DNA of 64,000 bases from S015-6 sp964479535 (GCA_964479535.1 CAYZMM010000001.1:62001-126000), one strand, 5' to 3'; shown: positions 8,395 to 17,025, numbered from the stretch's first letter. A program made the numbers and translations. The notes: generated by a model not told the origin, from the sequence alone.

Positions 8395-9600
8395 GTGTCG
8401 GTCATGGAGAAGCAGGACGAAAGAGAAGGGCCGGGTCTCGAGTTTCCGAGAATGAGCAGGCTTCCGCCTTACGTGTTCAGCATCGTGGACGCGATGAAGA
8501 TGGAGGCTCGAAGGGCCGGAGAAGATATCATCGACCTGGGTATGGGAAACCCGGACCAGGGAGCCCCTGCCCATATCGTGGACAAGATTACCGAGGCGAT
8601 TCAGAACCCGAAGAACCACCGGTATTCCGTCTCGAGGGGGATCTACAAGCTTCGGCTGGCCATCGTGGACTGGTACAGGCGTCGCTATGGAGTCGAATTC
8701 GACCCGGATTCGGAGGCGATCGTGACGATCGGCGCAAAGGAGGGGCTGGCTCATCTTGCCCTGGCCACCCTCGGCCCGGGCAGCATCGTGCTCGTTCCGA
8801 ATCCGACCTACCCCATCCACATGTATTCGGTCATCATCGCCGGTGCACAGGCCCACACGGTTCCGATAAGCCCGGAACGGGACTTCTTCGAGGACTTGAA
8901 CCGGGCCATCCAGGGGACCTGGCCGCGACCGAGCATGATGATCCTGAGCTTTCCCCACAACCCGACCACCCGGGTGGTGGACAAGAGCTTCTTCGAGAGG
9001 GTCGTCTCCATAGCGAAGGAGAACAAGATCCTGATCGTCCACGATTTTGCCTACTCGGACCTCTGTTTCGACGGCTACCGGCCCCCCAGCCTCTTCGAGG
9101 TGCCCGAGGCGAGGGATGTGGGCGTGGAACTCTTCTCCATGTCCAAGAGCTACAACATGCCCGGCTGGCGGATCGGTTTCGTGGTCGGCAACAGGGACAT
9201 GGTCGGGGCCCTGACCCGGCTGAAGAGCTACTTCGACTACGGCATCTTCCAGCCGATCCAGATTGCCGCCATCATCGCCCTGAACGGGCCGCAGGAGTGT
9301 GTCGGGACGATCGTCGACCTGTATCGGAGACGCCGTGACGCACTCATCGAAGGACTCGATCGAGCCGGCTGGGTGATCGAGAAGCCGAAGGCGACCATGT
9401 TCGTATGGGCGAAGATCCCGGAGCCCTTTCGGGAAATGGGCTCTCTCGAGTTCTCCAAGCTCCTGCTCAAAGAGGCGAAGGTCGCGGTGTCGCCCGGCAT
9501 CGGTTTCGGCGAGTACGGCGAGGGTTATGTACGGTTTGCACTGGTGGAGAACGAGCAGCGGATTCAGCAGGCGGCCCGGGGAATCCGGCAATTCCTCTAG
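8395..9600 (+). CDS. alaC: PLP-dependent class I aminotransferase (AlaC-like)
   Basis: Fold-type I aminotransferase of the AlaC (alanine-pyruvate) / LL-diaminopimelate aminotransferase branch, about 401 aa. Hallmarks are GMGNPDQGAP, FPHNPTT with the substrate-binding Asn, DFAYSDLCFDGY, and the PLP lysine in FSMSKSYNMPGWRIGF. The start is taken as GTG 8395 because AGGAG lies 7 nt upstream; ATG 8404 is the alternative and would drop three residues. It is followed after 23 bp by homoserine dehydrogenase. Whether the in vivo substrate is alanine, or a precursor in the aspartate family as the neighbour suggests, cannot be decided from sequence. Confidence 0.85.
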   Translation: MSVMEKQDEREGPGLEFPRMSRLPPYVFSIVDAMKMEARRAGEDIIDLGMGNPDQGAPAHIVDKITEAIQNPKNHRYSVSRGIYKLRLAIVDWYRRRYGVEFDPDSEAIVTIGAKEGLAHLALATLGPGSIVLVPNPTYPIHMYSVIIAGAQAHTVPISPERDFFEDLNRAIQGTWPRPSMMILSFPHNPTTRVVDKSFFERVVSIAKENKILIVHDFAYSDLCFDGYRPPSLFEVPEARDVGVELFSMSKSYNMPGWRIGFVVGNRDMVGALTRLKSYFDYGIFQPIQIAAIIALNGPQECVGTIVDLYRRRRDALIEGLDRAGWVIEKPKATMFVWAKIPEPFREMGSLEFSKLLLKEAKVAVSPGIGFGEYGEGYVRFALVENEQRIQQAARGIRQFL

Positions 9601-9623
9601 AACCGGCCGGGGGGAGGAAGGTC

Positions 9624-10976
9624 TTGGAAGCGCTGAACGTGGGACTGGCTGGATTCGGCACCGTAGGCACCGGAGTGGCCAGGATTCTTCTGGAGGAACC
9701 CGCCTGGCTCGAGAGAAGGGCGGGCAGGCGCATACGGTTGAAACGAATCGCCGACCTGGATCTGGATCGAGACCGCGGGATCCGTCTGGAAGATGTGAAA
9801 ACCTCCACACGGGTGGAGGACATCCTCGAGGATCCGGAAATCCGGGTCATGATCGAGTTGATGGGAGGTATCGAGCCGGCCAGGTCTTTTCTGCTGGAGG
9901 CGATCGCCGCCAAGAAGCACGTCGTCACGGCGAACAAGGCGCTTTTGGCCTCCCACGGAGCGGAGCTCTTCCAGGCGGCGGAGGAGCAGGGCGTTCAGAT
10001 CGGATTCGAGGCATCGGTTGCCGGAGGGATTCCGATCGTCCGGAGCATGCGCGAGGGGTTGGCCGCGGATCAGATTCACTCCATCGCCGGAATCATCAAC
10101 GGGACGGCCAACTACATCCTGTCCACCATGACGGAACAGGGACTCGAGTTTCCCCAGTGCCTGCAGCAGGCCCAGGAACTCGGGTATGCGGAGGCGGACC
10201 CGAGTCTCGACATCGAAGGGCAGGATACGGCGCACAAACTGGCCATTCTGATCGCGCTTGCCTACGGGGTTCAGGTGAAGCCGGACGAGATCTTCACCGA
10301 AGGAATACAGCGCATCACGGGTATGGACATCAGCTACGCGGGGGAACTCGGGTACCGCATCAAGCTGCTGGCACTCTCGAAGATCCAGGACGGTGAGTTC
10401 GAAGCGCGTGTCCATCCCACCATGATTTCCCAATCGCACCTGCTCGCCTCTGTGGGCCAGGCGTTCAACGCGGTTTACGCCGCTGGTAGGGCCACGGGCC
10501 CGGTCATGTTCTACGGGAAAGGTGCCGGTATGATGCCCACCGGAAGCGCGGTCGTGAGCGATCTCGTGTCGTTTGCAAGGACAAAGGAGCCGGGCAGGCC
10601 GAGCGATCTTCCGGTCCTTGGCTTCTACGGCAGCTTCCCGCACTATGTGCGCCTGCGGCCGATGGAGGAACTCGTCTCGAAGTACTACATTCGTTTTCCG
10701 GTGGTGGATCGTCCCGGGGTTCTCTCCAAGATCTCGGGAATCCTCGGTGAACATGGGATCTCCATCCATTCGGTCATTCAGAAGGGGCGACAGGAGGCCG
10801 GGCCGGTTCACATCATCATGCTCACCCACGAAGCCCGGGAGCGCGATGTCCAGCATGCCCTGGAGGTGATCGATCTGCTGGAAGTGGCCCTCGACAAATG
10901 CCTGTTCATACGGATCGAAGACGCCTTCGACCCGCCCAGTCCCGAGCCGACGGGAAGGATTCCAGGCAATGGTTGA
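9624..10976 (+). CDS. hom: Homoserine dehydrogenase
   Basis: NAD(P)-dependent reduction of aspartate semialdehyde to homoserine, the branch point to threonine and methionine. The start is TTG 9624, preceded by a strong GGGGAGGAAGG; no ATG fits. 450 aa. N-terminal Rossmann motif GLAGFGTVGTGV, then VVTANKALLASHG, the catalytic region AGIINGTANYILSTM and YAEADPSLDIEGQDTAHKL. An ACT domain is at the C-terminus (about 365-440, RFPVVDRPGVLSKISGILGE), so threonine feedback is expected. The gene overlaps the next one by 8 bp. No aspartokinase or threonine synthase gene lies in the window. Confidence 0.95.
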   Translation: MEALNVGLAGFGTVGTGVARILLEEPAWLERRAGRRIRLKRIADLDLDRDRGIRLEDVKTSTRVEDILEDPEIRVMIELMGGIEPARSFLLEAIAAKKHVVTANKALLASHGAELFQAAEEQGVQIGFEASVAGGIPIVRSMREGLAADQIHSIAGIINGTANYILSTMTEQGLEFPQCLQQAQELGYAEADPSLDIEGQDTAHKLAILIALAYGVQVKPDEIFTEGIQRITGMDISYAGELGYRIKLLALSKIQDGEFEARVHPTMISQSHLLASVGQAFNAVYAAGRATGPVMFYGKGAGMMPTGSAVVSDLVSFARTKEPGRPSDLPVLGFYGSFPHYVRLRPMEELVSKYYIRFPVVDRPGVLSKISGILGEHGISIHSVIQKGRQEAGPVHIIMLTHEARERDVQHALEVIDLLEVALDKCLFIRIEDAFDPPSPEPTGRIPGNG

Positions 10977-12267
10977 TTGCATCCTTCTGGGCGCCACCCT
11001 TCCGGGCATGTTCCTCGGAGCCCTGCTCGCCAGAGCGGGCTGGAAGGTTCTCCTGCTGGAGAGGAAGAGAGTTGCCGGAGGCAGGTCCGCGCCCTGGAAG
11101 AGGGACGAGTACTTCTCCATGCCCGGCATTCCCAGAGTCCGCTACGGAGAGAAAGGCCCCTTCTACAGGGTTTGCGAACAACTCGGACTGAAACCTCTCC
11201 TGGTTCCCCTGAACGAGGCCTGGGTGCTGGACACGGAGCAGAGAATCCGCAAAATCTCGATTGGGAGGCCCGGCGTGCTGCGGGCCGACTATTTCTCCCG
11301 GTGGGACGGCCTGTTCGCCCTTCGACTTCTCCGGACGCTGAAGGGAGAAACCCTGGAGGACATGGAGGAAGAGAGCCTGGAGGAGTGGTTCCTCCGAAAC
11401 ACCATTCCCGGCTCCCTGCAGAACTACTTGAAGGTGCTCGCATACGAGTCAACGCACTGTACCGCCCCGGAGAAGATATCCGCAGGAGAGACTCTGCGCT
11501 GCTTTCAGAAGGCCTTCCGTCTCCGCTCTTACCTTGCCTACCCCCGAGAGGGGTGGATCCCGATTCTGGAGCATCTGGAGCAGGAGATCGATAAGAACGG
11601 GAAGATCCGCTGGCAGACAAGGGTCGAAAGGATCGAGGTGGAGGAAGGCAGGGTAGTGGGGGTGAGGGTTGCCGGGGAAACCCTGAAAGCCCGTCGGGTC
11701 GTCTGTGCGATACCCTGCCAGCAACTGGCCGACCTCCTGCCGAAGGGGGCCACCACACAGGAGTTCGTCGAGCTCTGCAGGAAGGCGGTGCCCTCTGCTG
11801 CCCTGATCGTGGATCTCGCCCTCAAGCACCGGATCTTCCGCAAGAAGGGCCTCTGGTTCTTCATGGACCCGCCCAGCTACGGCACCTTTCTTTCGAACCT
11901 CTGCCACCGCCACGCTCCTGCAGGGAAACAACTCGCCACCTTCGTCTGCCCCTGCTCTCCGGAGGAAGTCCGACAGCCGGAGCTGGTCAAAGCGCTGGAG
12001 AAGAAGATCGAAGAAAACCTGAGGAAGGCGATCCCACGGGCCGAGATGGCGGTCGAGTGGAAGCGTTCCCATGTGGTTCGGATGCTGGAGAGCATCGCCA
12101 TTCAGGCCGATCAGACCCGTAAAGACAGGCTGGGTTATCGTGTCCCGAACGTGGAAGGCCTTTTCCTGGTCGGGGACTCGACGTGTGCGCCGGGGGCTTC
12201 CATGGAGATGGAATACGAGTCCGTCCTTGCATGTTTCGAGCGTATGGTGGAAGAGAGGAATGCCTAA
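10969..12267 (+). CDS. FAD-dependent amine-oxidase/phytoene-desaturase-like protein
   Basis: 432-aa flavoprotein-like oxidoreductase of the NAD(P)-binding Rossmann / amino-oxidase family. The N-terminal dinucleotide site is degenerate (LGATLPGMFLGALLARAG then VLLLER, with ERKRVAGGRS in place of the usual GGR loop). The C-terminal flavin motif is present (VEGLFLVGDSTCAPGASME). The middle is not diagnostic for carotenoid, protoporphyrinogen or amine substrates. It overlaps hom by 8 bp and is followed immediately by the CPBP protease gene. No carotenoid or haem genes lie nearby, so the substrate is unknown. Confidence 0.75.
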   Translation: MVDCILLGATLPGMFLGALLARAGWKVLLLERKRVAGGRSAPWKRDEYFSMPGIPRVRYGEKGPFYRVCEQLGLKPLLVPLNEAWVLDTEQRIRKISIGRPGVLRADYFSRWDGLFALRLLRTLKGETLEDMEEESLEEWFLRNTIPGSLQNYLKVLAYESTHCTAPEKISAGETLRCFQKAFRLRSYLAYPREGWIPILEHLEQEIDKNGKIRWQTRVERIEVEEGRVVGVRVAGETLKARRVVCAIPCQQLADLLPKGATTQEFVELCRKAVPSAALIVDLALKHRIFRKKGLWFFMDPPSYGTFLSNLCHRHAPAGKQLATFVCPCSPEEVRQPELVKALEKKIEENLRKAIPRAEMAVEWKRSHVVRMLESIAIQADQTRKDRLGYRVPNVEGLFLVGDSTCAPGASMEMEYESVLACFERMVEERNA

Positions 12268-12921
12268 TTGAGTAGCGCAAGGAGGGCATTGCTCGAGGTT
12301 ACCCTCGTCTTCGCGGTCGTCATCGGTATCTGCAAGATCCTGTATGCCTTCCGGTCGATCGAATTCATCTCCCAGACACTGCCCGTCTGGGCGGCGGCAC
12401 TCTTCCTGTACGTTCCTCTTTTTCTGCTACGCCGAACCCGAACGAGGCCCGAGGAGTGGGGGATTACCCTGCGTCGCCTTCTGTTCTCCGTCAACATGTT
12501 CCTCGTCTTCTCTCTCCTCTTTATTCCCGCCTTTGGTCTCCTCTACTGGTTCTACAAGAGCTGGTGGCTCCAAATGCCTTTCAGGATCGCCTTTCAGGAG
12601 GACGGGCTGCTTCTGCTCCTGTATCACCTCCTTTGTGTTGCCATGCCGGAGGAGGTCTTTTATCGCGGGTACATGCAGTCACGTCTCGGGGCGGCCTTTT
12701 CGTGGAAGGTGAATCTGCTCGGCGGACGGGTCGGTTTCGCCTGGGTGTATACGGCCCTCCTGTTCGCTGCGGGGCACTACGTCATATCGCTGCGTCCGGA
12801 GTCTCTTGCCACCTTCGCACCGGGACTTCTTTTCGGCTGGCTGAGGGAACGTACCGGCAGCGTCGTTGCATCGACGCTGTTTCATGCCCTGTGCAACGGC
12901 ACAGTGCTTCTGCTGAATTGA
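12268..12921 (+). CDS. CPBP family intramembrane metalloprotease
   Basis: 217-aa multispanning membrane protein of the CAAX-protease/bacteriocin-processing (ABI) family. The three conserved motifs are visible in order: EEVFYRGY (catalytic Glu pair plus Arg), FAAGHY (FxxxH) and HALCN (HxxxN). The start is TTG, directly after the TAA of the flavoprotein gene, with GAGAGGAA about 8 nt upstream. Members cleave or mature exported peptides in some systems and have unknown targets in most. It is the last gene of the operon; a large inverted repeat follows after about 50 bp. Confidence 0.88.
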   Translation: MSSARRALLEVTLVFAVVIGICKILYAFRSIEFISQTLPVWAAALFLYVPLFLLRRTRTRPEEWGITLRRLLFSVNMFLVFSLLFIPAFGLLYWFYKSWWLQMPFRIAFQEDGLLLLLYHLLCVAMPEEVFYRGYMQSRLGAAFSWKVNLLGGRVGFAWVYTALLFAAGHYVISLRPESLATFAPGLLFGWLRERTGSVVASTLFHALCNGTVLLLN

Positions 12922-12973
12922 GGTCTCTTCACCGGAGCGGGCAGGGTGCGGGGCCTGATCCCTGACCCTTGTA

Positions 12974-13141
12974 CTAAGCACTCCATCTCAACAATACGGT
13001 GGCATTCGGATGCCGATCCATCCCGGCAGGCTGCGTTGCTCGTCGGTTCAATACGCCCGGTATTCGCCCTCCTCGCGCCTTGCCTGCCGGGCGCCTCGGC
13101 ATCCTCGGTGCGTCACCGTATTGTTGAGATGGAGTACTTAG
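12974..13141. repeat. 168-bp palindromic element with 28-nt terminal inverted repeats
   Basis: Left arm 12974-13001 and right arm 13114-13141 are inverted copies that differ at one of 28 positions. They start CTAAGYACTCC and run into CAACAATACGGTG. Pairing resumes inside the element (GATGCCGA and CCCGGCAGGC, each with its complement), so most of the 168 bp can fold into one long hairpin. It fills the space between two convergent genes, and the TAA stop of the MglA gene (13138-13140) lies within the right arm. It has no coding capacity, so it is a MITE- or REP-like element and/or a bidirectional terminator. Confidence 0.8.
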
Positions 13142-14538
13142 GAATTCTCGTCCGGGTCCTGCTGCACTCGGATGGTCATCTGAAAGGAAACGATCTCGTT
13201 CGTGGCTGCGAGTCTCACTGCGAAGGGGATCCGCACCTGGTTGCCGGACTCCCGCTCGGGCTCTCCAAACCTGAGGGCTACCCCCTTCTGCGCCGGGGCT
13301 GGTGAGACCGGCTCCGCTGTAACGGATACCATCGATGGATCCACCCAAGAAGTTCCTGAGGGCGCCGGCTGGTAAGCCGGCTCGGCCGCGGGTCTGCTGA
13401 TGCCCCGGTCGATCGGAATCACCCTGTCGGCGGACGGGAATGCCCCTTCCAGCGCGACCACCGTCTTCCCGGGGTCGGCACCCTCGGGCGGGGGGCTCGA
13501 CTCGACCGAAGCATGGTTGCTCGGCTCTCTGGACACCGGAGGGTTCGACTCCAGTGCAGTGGCGGGCTCGGGGTCCACGGAAGCCGGACTGGGCACGAGA
13601 TCGCTCGGTGGTGCAAGGTCCGGCGTGTCCCCGAGATCGCCAAGGCTCGGAATGTCTTCCGCCTGCAGTGGCTGAGAGGCCGTGGCGACCCCAGGCTCGG
13701 GAGCGCACTCAGCTTTTGAAATAGTATCGCCAAAAGAAGTACTTATGGAGGTATATTCAGAAAAAACTTGAGGTTCAGGGGCCTCGATTCTGGGAGCGGC
13801 CTGGGGTTGACTGCTCAGAAAGGCGGGTGTGTTTCCATCCGACTGCCCGGTGGAGGAACCCGGAAAGGCGGGAGAGGGCCCGGTTCTCGGCTCCGGCGCG
13901 GGAGGAGCGGGCTGGGGCCGGCCGGCTGGGGCGTCGGATCCTGCCCCGGCGAAGAGGGTCTGTTTCAGATGTTCCGCCACCACCCTCGTGATCCGGGTCA
14001 GGGTGGTGAGTACACCCTCCCCCTTGACCGCAACCGCCTCGAAGAAGGGCAGTCCGGGTGCGTTCAGGAGGCGGTTCATCTCGTCGACGCTCAGGATGTT
14101 CGGCAAGTCCCTCTTGTTGAACTGGAGTACCAGGGGTATCTTCGAGAGCTCCTTTCCGATGGAACGAAGGTTCTCGGCCAGGTTCTTCAGGTTCTCCAGG
14201 TTCTCGTTTGCCATTTCCTTCTGCGAGTCGGCTACGAATACGATGCCGTCCACGCCTTTCAGCACCATCCTGCGTGTTTCGTTGTAGAAGATCTGGCCGG
14301 GAACCGTGTAGACGTTGAAGCGGGTTCGGAATCCGCAGATCTCCCCGATCTGGACCGGAAGGAAATCGAAGAAGAGGGTACGGTCCGTCTTCGTCTCGAG
14401 GGAAATCAGCTTCCCCCGCTTGTCGGGTGCGAGCTTCTTATGGATCCACTCCAGGTTTGTCGTCTTCCCAGACAACCCGGGTCCGTAGTAGACAATCTTT
14501 GCGCTCAACTCTTTCTTGGCGTGATTCAGTAGAGCCAT
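13138..14538 (-). CDS. MglA-type Ras-like GTPase with long Pro/Ser-rich C-terminal extension
   Basis: Small GTPase of the MglA polarity/gliding family followed by an unusual tail; 466 aa against about 195 for MglA. GTPase domain (1-195): P-loop GPGLSGKTTN, G3 as TVPGQ (the MglA hallmark lacking the usual Asp), G4 NKRDLP. Residues about 200-410 are low complexity, rich in Pro, Glu, Ser and Ala. The last 50 residues look like a compact beta domain (VALRFGEPERE, VRIPFAVRL, VSFQMTIRVQQ). The tail may dock the GTPase on a partner. The upstream helical gene (14573-15013) is 34 bp away and probably co-transcribed. No MglB/roadblock gene lies next to it. Confidence 0.88.
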   Translation of the reverse strand: MALLNHAKKELSAKIVYYGPGLSGKTTNLEWIHKKLAPDKRGKLISLETKTDRTLFFDFLPVQIGEICGFRTRFNVYTVPGQIFYNETRRMVLKGVDGIVFVADSQKEMANENLENLKNLAENLRSIGKELSKIPLVLQFNKRDLPNILSVDEMNRLLNAPGLPFFEAVAVKGEGVLTTLTRITRVVAEHLKQTLFAGAGSDAPAGRPQPAPPAPEPRTGPSPAFPGSSTGQSDGNTPAFLSSQPQAAPRIEAPEPQVFSEYTSISTSFGDTISKAECAPEPGVATASQPLQAEDIPSLGDLGDTPDLAPPSDLVPSPASVDPEPATALESNPPVSREPSNHASVESSPPPEGADPGKTVVALEGAFPSADRVIPIDRGISRPAAEPAYQPAPSGTSWVDPSMVSVTAEPVSPAPAQKGVALRFGEPERESGNQVRIPFAVRLAATNEIVSFQMTIRVQQDPDENS

Positions 14539-14572
14539 GGATTCCTCGTTACCTTCTCGTTTGCCGTTTCGG

Positions 14573-15013
14573 CTACAAGAGCCCCCGGGCGATCAGGATC
14601 TTCCTTGCGCTGGCAGCCACATGAACGGAAACATCCTTGCTCTTTGCGATCCTTCTCAGGTCCGTGTCCCGGAAGGTGCGAATCAGCTTCAGGGAAAGGG
14701 CGAGGGGTGTTTTCGGGTTCTGGGCAAGAGCAAGCCGAACAGGATACTTCTTCATCCATTCCTTCCGTTTGCTGAGAAGGGTCAAGATTTCCTCCGGAAG
14801 AGTCTTCTCCCTTGCGAAATTCAAGATCTCCTGATCCGATATGCGCGGATTCTGCAGCAGGGAGGAGAGGATCAGCTTGTTCTTCTCCCTTGCCATCAGG
14901 GATCTCGCCTCCTTGTCCCCTGACTGGGCCAGCCGCATCTTCTCCGGAAGACCCATGTCCTGAACCCTCTTGGCAAGGGGTCCTTCCTTCTGTTTTTTCG
15001 CGGCGTTGGACAT
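14573..15013 (-). CDS. Conserved helical hypothetical protein, partner of the MglA gene
   Basis: 146 aa, not recognised as a named family. The sequence is basic and almost wholly helical, with repeating units such as LILSSLLQNPRISDQEIL, PVRLALAQNPKTPLALSL and LRRIAKSKDVSVHVAASARK. The spacing of Asn-Pro/Leu turns recalls HEAT-like or leucine-rich-variant repeats. There is no signal peptide or membrane helix. It is 34 bp upstream of the MglA GTPase gene on the same strand, so it may be a partner or regulator of that GTPase. This rests on context only. Confidence 0.75.
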   Translation of the reverse strand: MSNAAKKQKEGPLAKRVQDMGLPEKMRLAQSGDKEARSLMAREKNKLILSSLLQNPRISDQEILNFAREKTLPEEILTLLSKRKEWMKKYPVRLALAQNPKTPLALSLKLIRTFRDTDLRRIAKSKDVSVHVAASARKILIARGLL

Positions 15014-15174
15014 GTTCCATCCACCCGACCCTGTCGCAGCCCGTTGGTGTCTCGGGGGACTTCTTCGCGTCCCTCCGTGACCTCTCTCTTTTCCGTATTC
15101 TATCGGCAGACCGTGGAGGGAACCTTAATCAATTCCTTGAAACTTGCGGCAGGTAAATTCGCTTGAGGAAAAGA

Positions 15175-15816
15175 CTATTTGCCTCTCTCAACGTTCGGCC
15201 AGAGAAGCCGGTGGAGAGGGAGTTGAATGCGTGCCCCGAGCCGGTCGGCCAGGAGCCATTCGGCGAGTTCCCGGGGGTCGCAGATCCCCCGGGCCGGGCT
15301 GAAGAGGACCTTTCCCGGGGGGCGGGGCGGTGCGGTGCGCAGCAGCCGGACCGCCCAGAGATAATCCTCCCGGTTCTGGACCACGAATTTGACCTCATCC
15401 GGATGGCGGAGATAACCGAGGTTTTCCAAGCGCATACGCTCGCTCATCCCGCTTTCGGGACACTTGACATCCAGGATGCAGACGGCCTCTTCCGGAAGGC
15501 ACCGTATATCCAGGCTGCCGTTGGTTTCGACCAATACCGAATGGCCTCTTGCCAGAAGGCGGTCGACCAGGCCCGGGCATTCCTCCTGGAGGAGGGGTTC
15601 TCCCCCGGTGACTTCCACGAGCCCCTCGTATCCGGCCGGAACCGCGGCGAGGATCTCCTCGACGGCCATGGAACGGCCCTCCTCGTATGCGTACCGGGTA
15701 TCGCAATAGGTGCAGCGGAGGTTGCAACCCGTGAGTCGGACGAAGAAGCAGGGCAAACCGGCGAAGGAGGATTCCCCCTGGATACTGAAAAAGAGCTCAT
15801 TCACAACCAGCGCCAT
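15175..15816 (-). CDS. queE: 7-carboxy-7-deazaguanine synthase
   Basis: Radical SAM enzyme that converts 6-carboxytetrahydropterin to 7-carboxy-7-deazaguanine in preQ0/queuosine synthesis. 213 aa, typical size. The [4Fe-4S]/SAM motif is CNLRCTYCDTRYAYEEG (CxxxCxxC). Other marks are FFSIQGESSFAGLPCFFVRLTG, EVTGGEPLLQE and LVETNGSLDI. The remaining preQ0 genes (queD, queC, queF) are not in the window, but queH (a late queuosine step) is at 42.6 kb. A long inverted repeat separates queE from the upstream lipoprotein-sorting gene and may lie in its 5' region. Confidence 0.93.
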   Translation of the reverse strand: MALVVNELFFSIQGESSFAGLPCFFVRLTGCNLRCTYCDTRYAYEEGRSMAVEEILAAVPAGYEGLVEVTGGEPLLQEECPGLVDRLLARGHSVLVETNGSLDIRCLPEEAVCILDVKCPESGMSERMRLENLGYLRHPDEVKFVVQNREDYLWAVRLLRTAPPRPPGKVLFSPARGICDPRELAEWLLADRLGARIQLPLHRLLWPNVERGK

Positions 15817-15856
15817 CGCGTCGGATCCATCCTCCGGGGAGGGGTTCGGTCATCGG

Positions 15857-16031
15857 GTGCGGTGCCCTGTTCCGGACGAGGTTTCGCAGGGCGACTCGTG
15901 GAGGCTTCCCGAGACCCCTCGACCGAGTCCACGCAACCGTCTCCGGCGCCGCTGTCTCCAGGCAGGGGTCGAGGGACTCTATCGCCGGAACATGGAGGCC
16001 AAGAAACCTCGTCCGGAACAGGGCACCGCAC
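15857..16031. repeat. 175-bp element with 29-nt perfect inverted repeats
   Basis: Arms 15857-15885 and 16003-16031 are exact inverted complements over 29 nt (GTGCGGTGCCCTGTTCCGGA and the following nine bases). Shorter inverted pieces based on CCTCGACC lie inside. It occupies nearly all of the gap between queE and the LolA-like gene, which run in the same direction. The outer arm ends 1 bp before the LolA-like stop codon (TAG, 16035-16033). Its sequence is unrelated to the 12974 element. Confidence 0.78.
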
Positions 16032-16032
16032 G

Positions 16033-16830
16033 CTATCTTTGAATGGCCCGATGGGTGAATTCCCTGTCGGAGATCTCCTGGTCGATTTCGATCTTGTCGA
16101 GGGAGATCTCTGTCTTGTGATTCTTCTGTACGTTTTCCATCGAGAAGCGGAGGGGCAGGATCTCCTCGCCCACAGGTCCTGTGCGCAGGACCTGCATCAC
16201 CTTGAAAGGGTTGCCCTTCTTGTCCTCGAACTCCACTCGGTAGGGAATGAAATCGGATTTGTCCACCCAGGAAGTGATCTTTCCGTATTCGGAATCGCTG
16301 TCCGGCTTCGGAATCGATTCGATGACCCAGCAGGGCCTGCCCTCCAGGGACTCCTCGGAAAGGATGCGATGCTCCGCGTCGTCCACGTCTTCGTTTTCCA
16401 TGTCCGCATAGGAGAAATCGCTCCCCATGAAGCTCTGGTGTTTCTGCTCGGAGGCGATCCTGCGGATCTTCTTCAGGGCCGGAAGGTAGATGAAGACGTC
16501 GTTCGGCTGCTCGTCGTGCTCCCAGACGAGGAATGCTGTTCCCTTCACGTCGGCGGGCGAGAGGAAGTAGGCAACGCTCTTCGCCTCGCCGTTTCCGTAG
16601 TCCTTTCTCTTGGTCTCCAGTTCCCGGACGCGTTCGTTGCCGCGTTTGTTTATCAGGACCATGGTGAGGTTGCTGACCGAGTTCTTCGGGAACTGCTTGT
16701 CCCGTGCCTTTCGCACGATCTCTTTCGCGGTCATGCCTTCTGAGGAAGTCTGTTCCGGGAACGCAGGGGGAGTGCTCAGCATGAAGCAGGCCGCCAGCGT
16801 GCCGATGATAGAGAAGCGAATCGTTTTCAA
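16033..16830 (-). CDS. LolA-like outer membrane lipoprotein-sorting protein
   Basis: 265-aa secreted protein with an N-terminal signal peptide (IRFSIIGTLAACFMLSTPPAFP). The mature part fits the outer-membrane lipoprotein-sorting family with a LolA/LppX-like fold: MTAKEIVRKARDKQ, a strand-rich middle with FLSPADVKGTAFLVWEH and VFIYLPALKKIRRI, and WVIESIPKPDS then ITSWVDK. Homologues often accompany RND/MmpL exporters and carry lipids across the periplasm; no such exporter is seen here. The next gene downstream on this strand is queE, separated by the 15857-16031 repeat. Confidence 0.87.
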   Translation of the reverse strand: MKTIRFSIIGTLAACFMLSTPPAFPEQTSSEGMTAKEIVRKARDKQFPKNSVSNLTMVLINKRGNERVRELETKRKDYGNGEAKSVAYFLSPADVKGTAFLVWEHDEQPNDVFIYLPALKKIRRIASEQKHQSFMGSDFSYADMENEDVDDAEHRILSEESLEGRPCWVIESIPKPDSDSEYGKITSWVDKSDFIPYRVEFEDKKGNPFKVMQVLRTGPVGEEILPLRFSMENVQKNHKTEISLDKIEIDQEISDREFTHRAIQR

Positions 16831-17025
16831 GGTGGACCCCTTTCGATTGCGGGAGCGATTCGTCGCCTACTTGTTTCGCCGGGCGCAGGCGGAAAGACGC
16901 CGGAATAGGATGCATGAACTCTTTGCTTCAGATACCCCATGATCGTCAAAGGTGTCAAGCCGGGCGCCCTCTTCCAGACTGGCAAATGCGAGGGAAGTGT
17001 GGTAATCCTATCGACAAGATAAGGG

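Noticed and set aside
15857..16031. preQ1 riboswitch upstream of queE
   Set aside because: The gap is filled by a long palindrome; no preQ1 aptamer-like pseudoknot core was recognised.
15163..16743. 526-codon plus-strand open frame across queE and the LolA-like gene
   Set aside because: It crosses two well-identified minus-strand genes and the inverted repeat between them; shadow frame.
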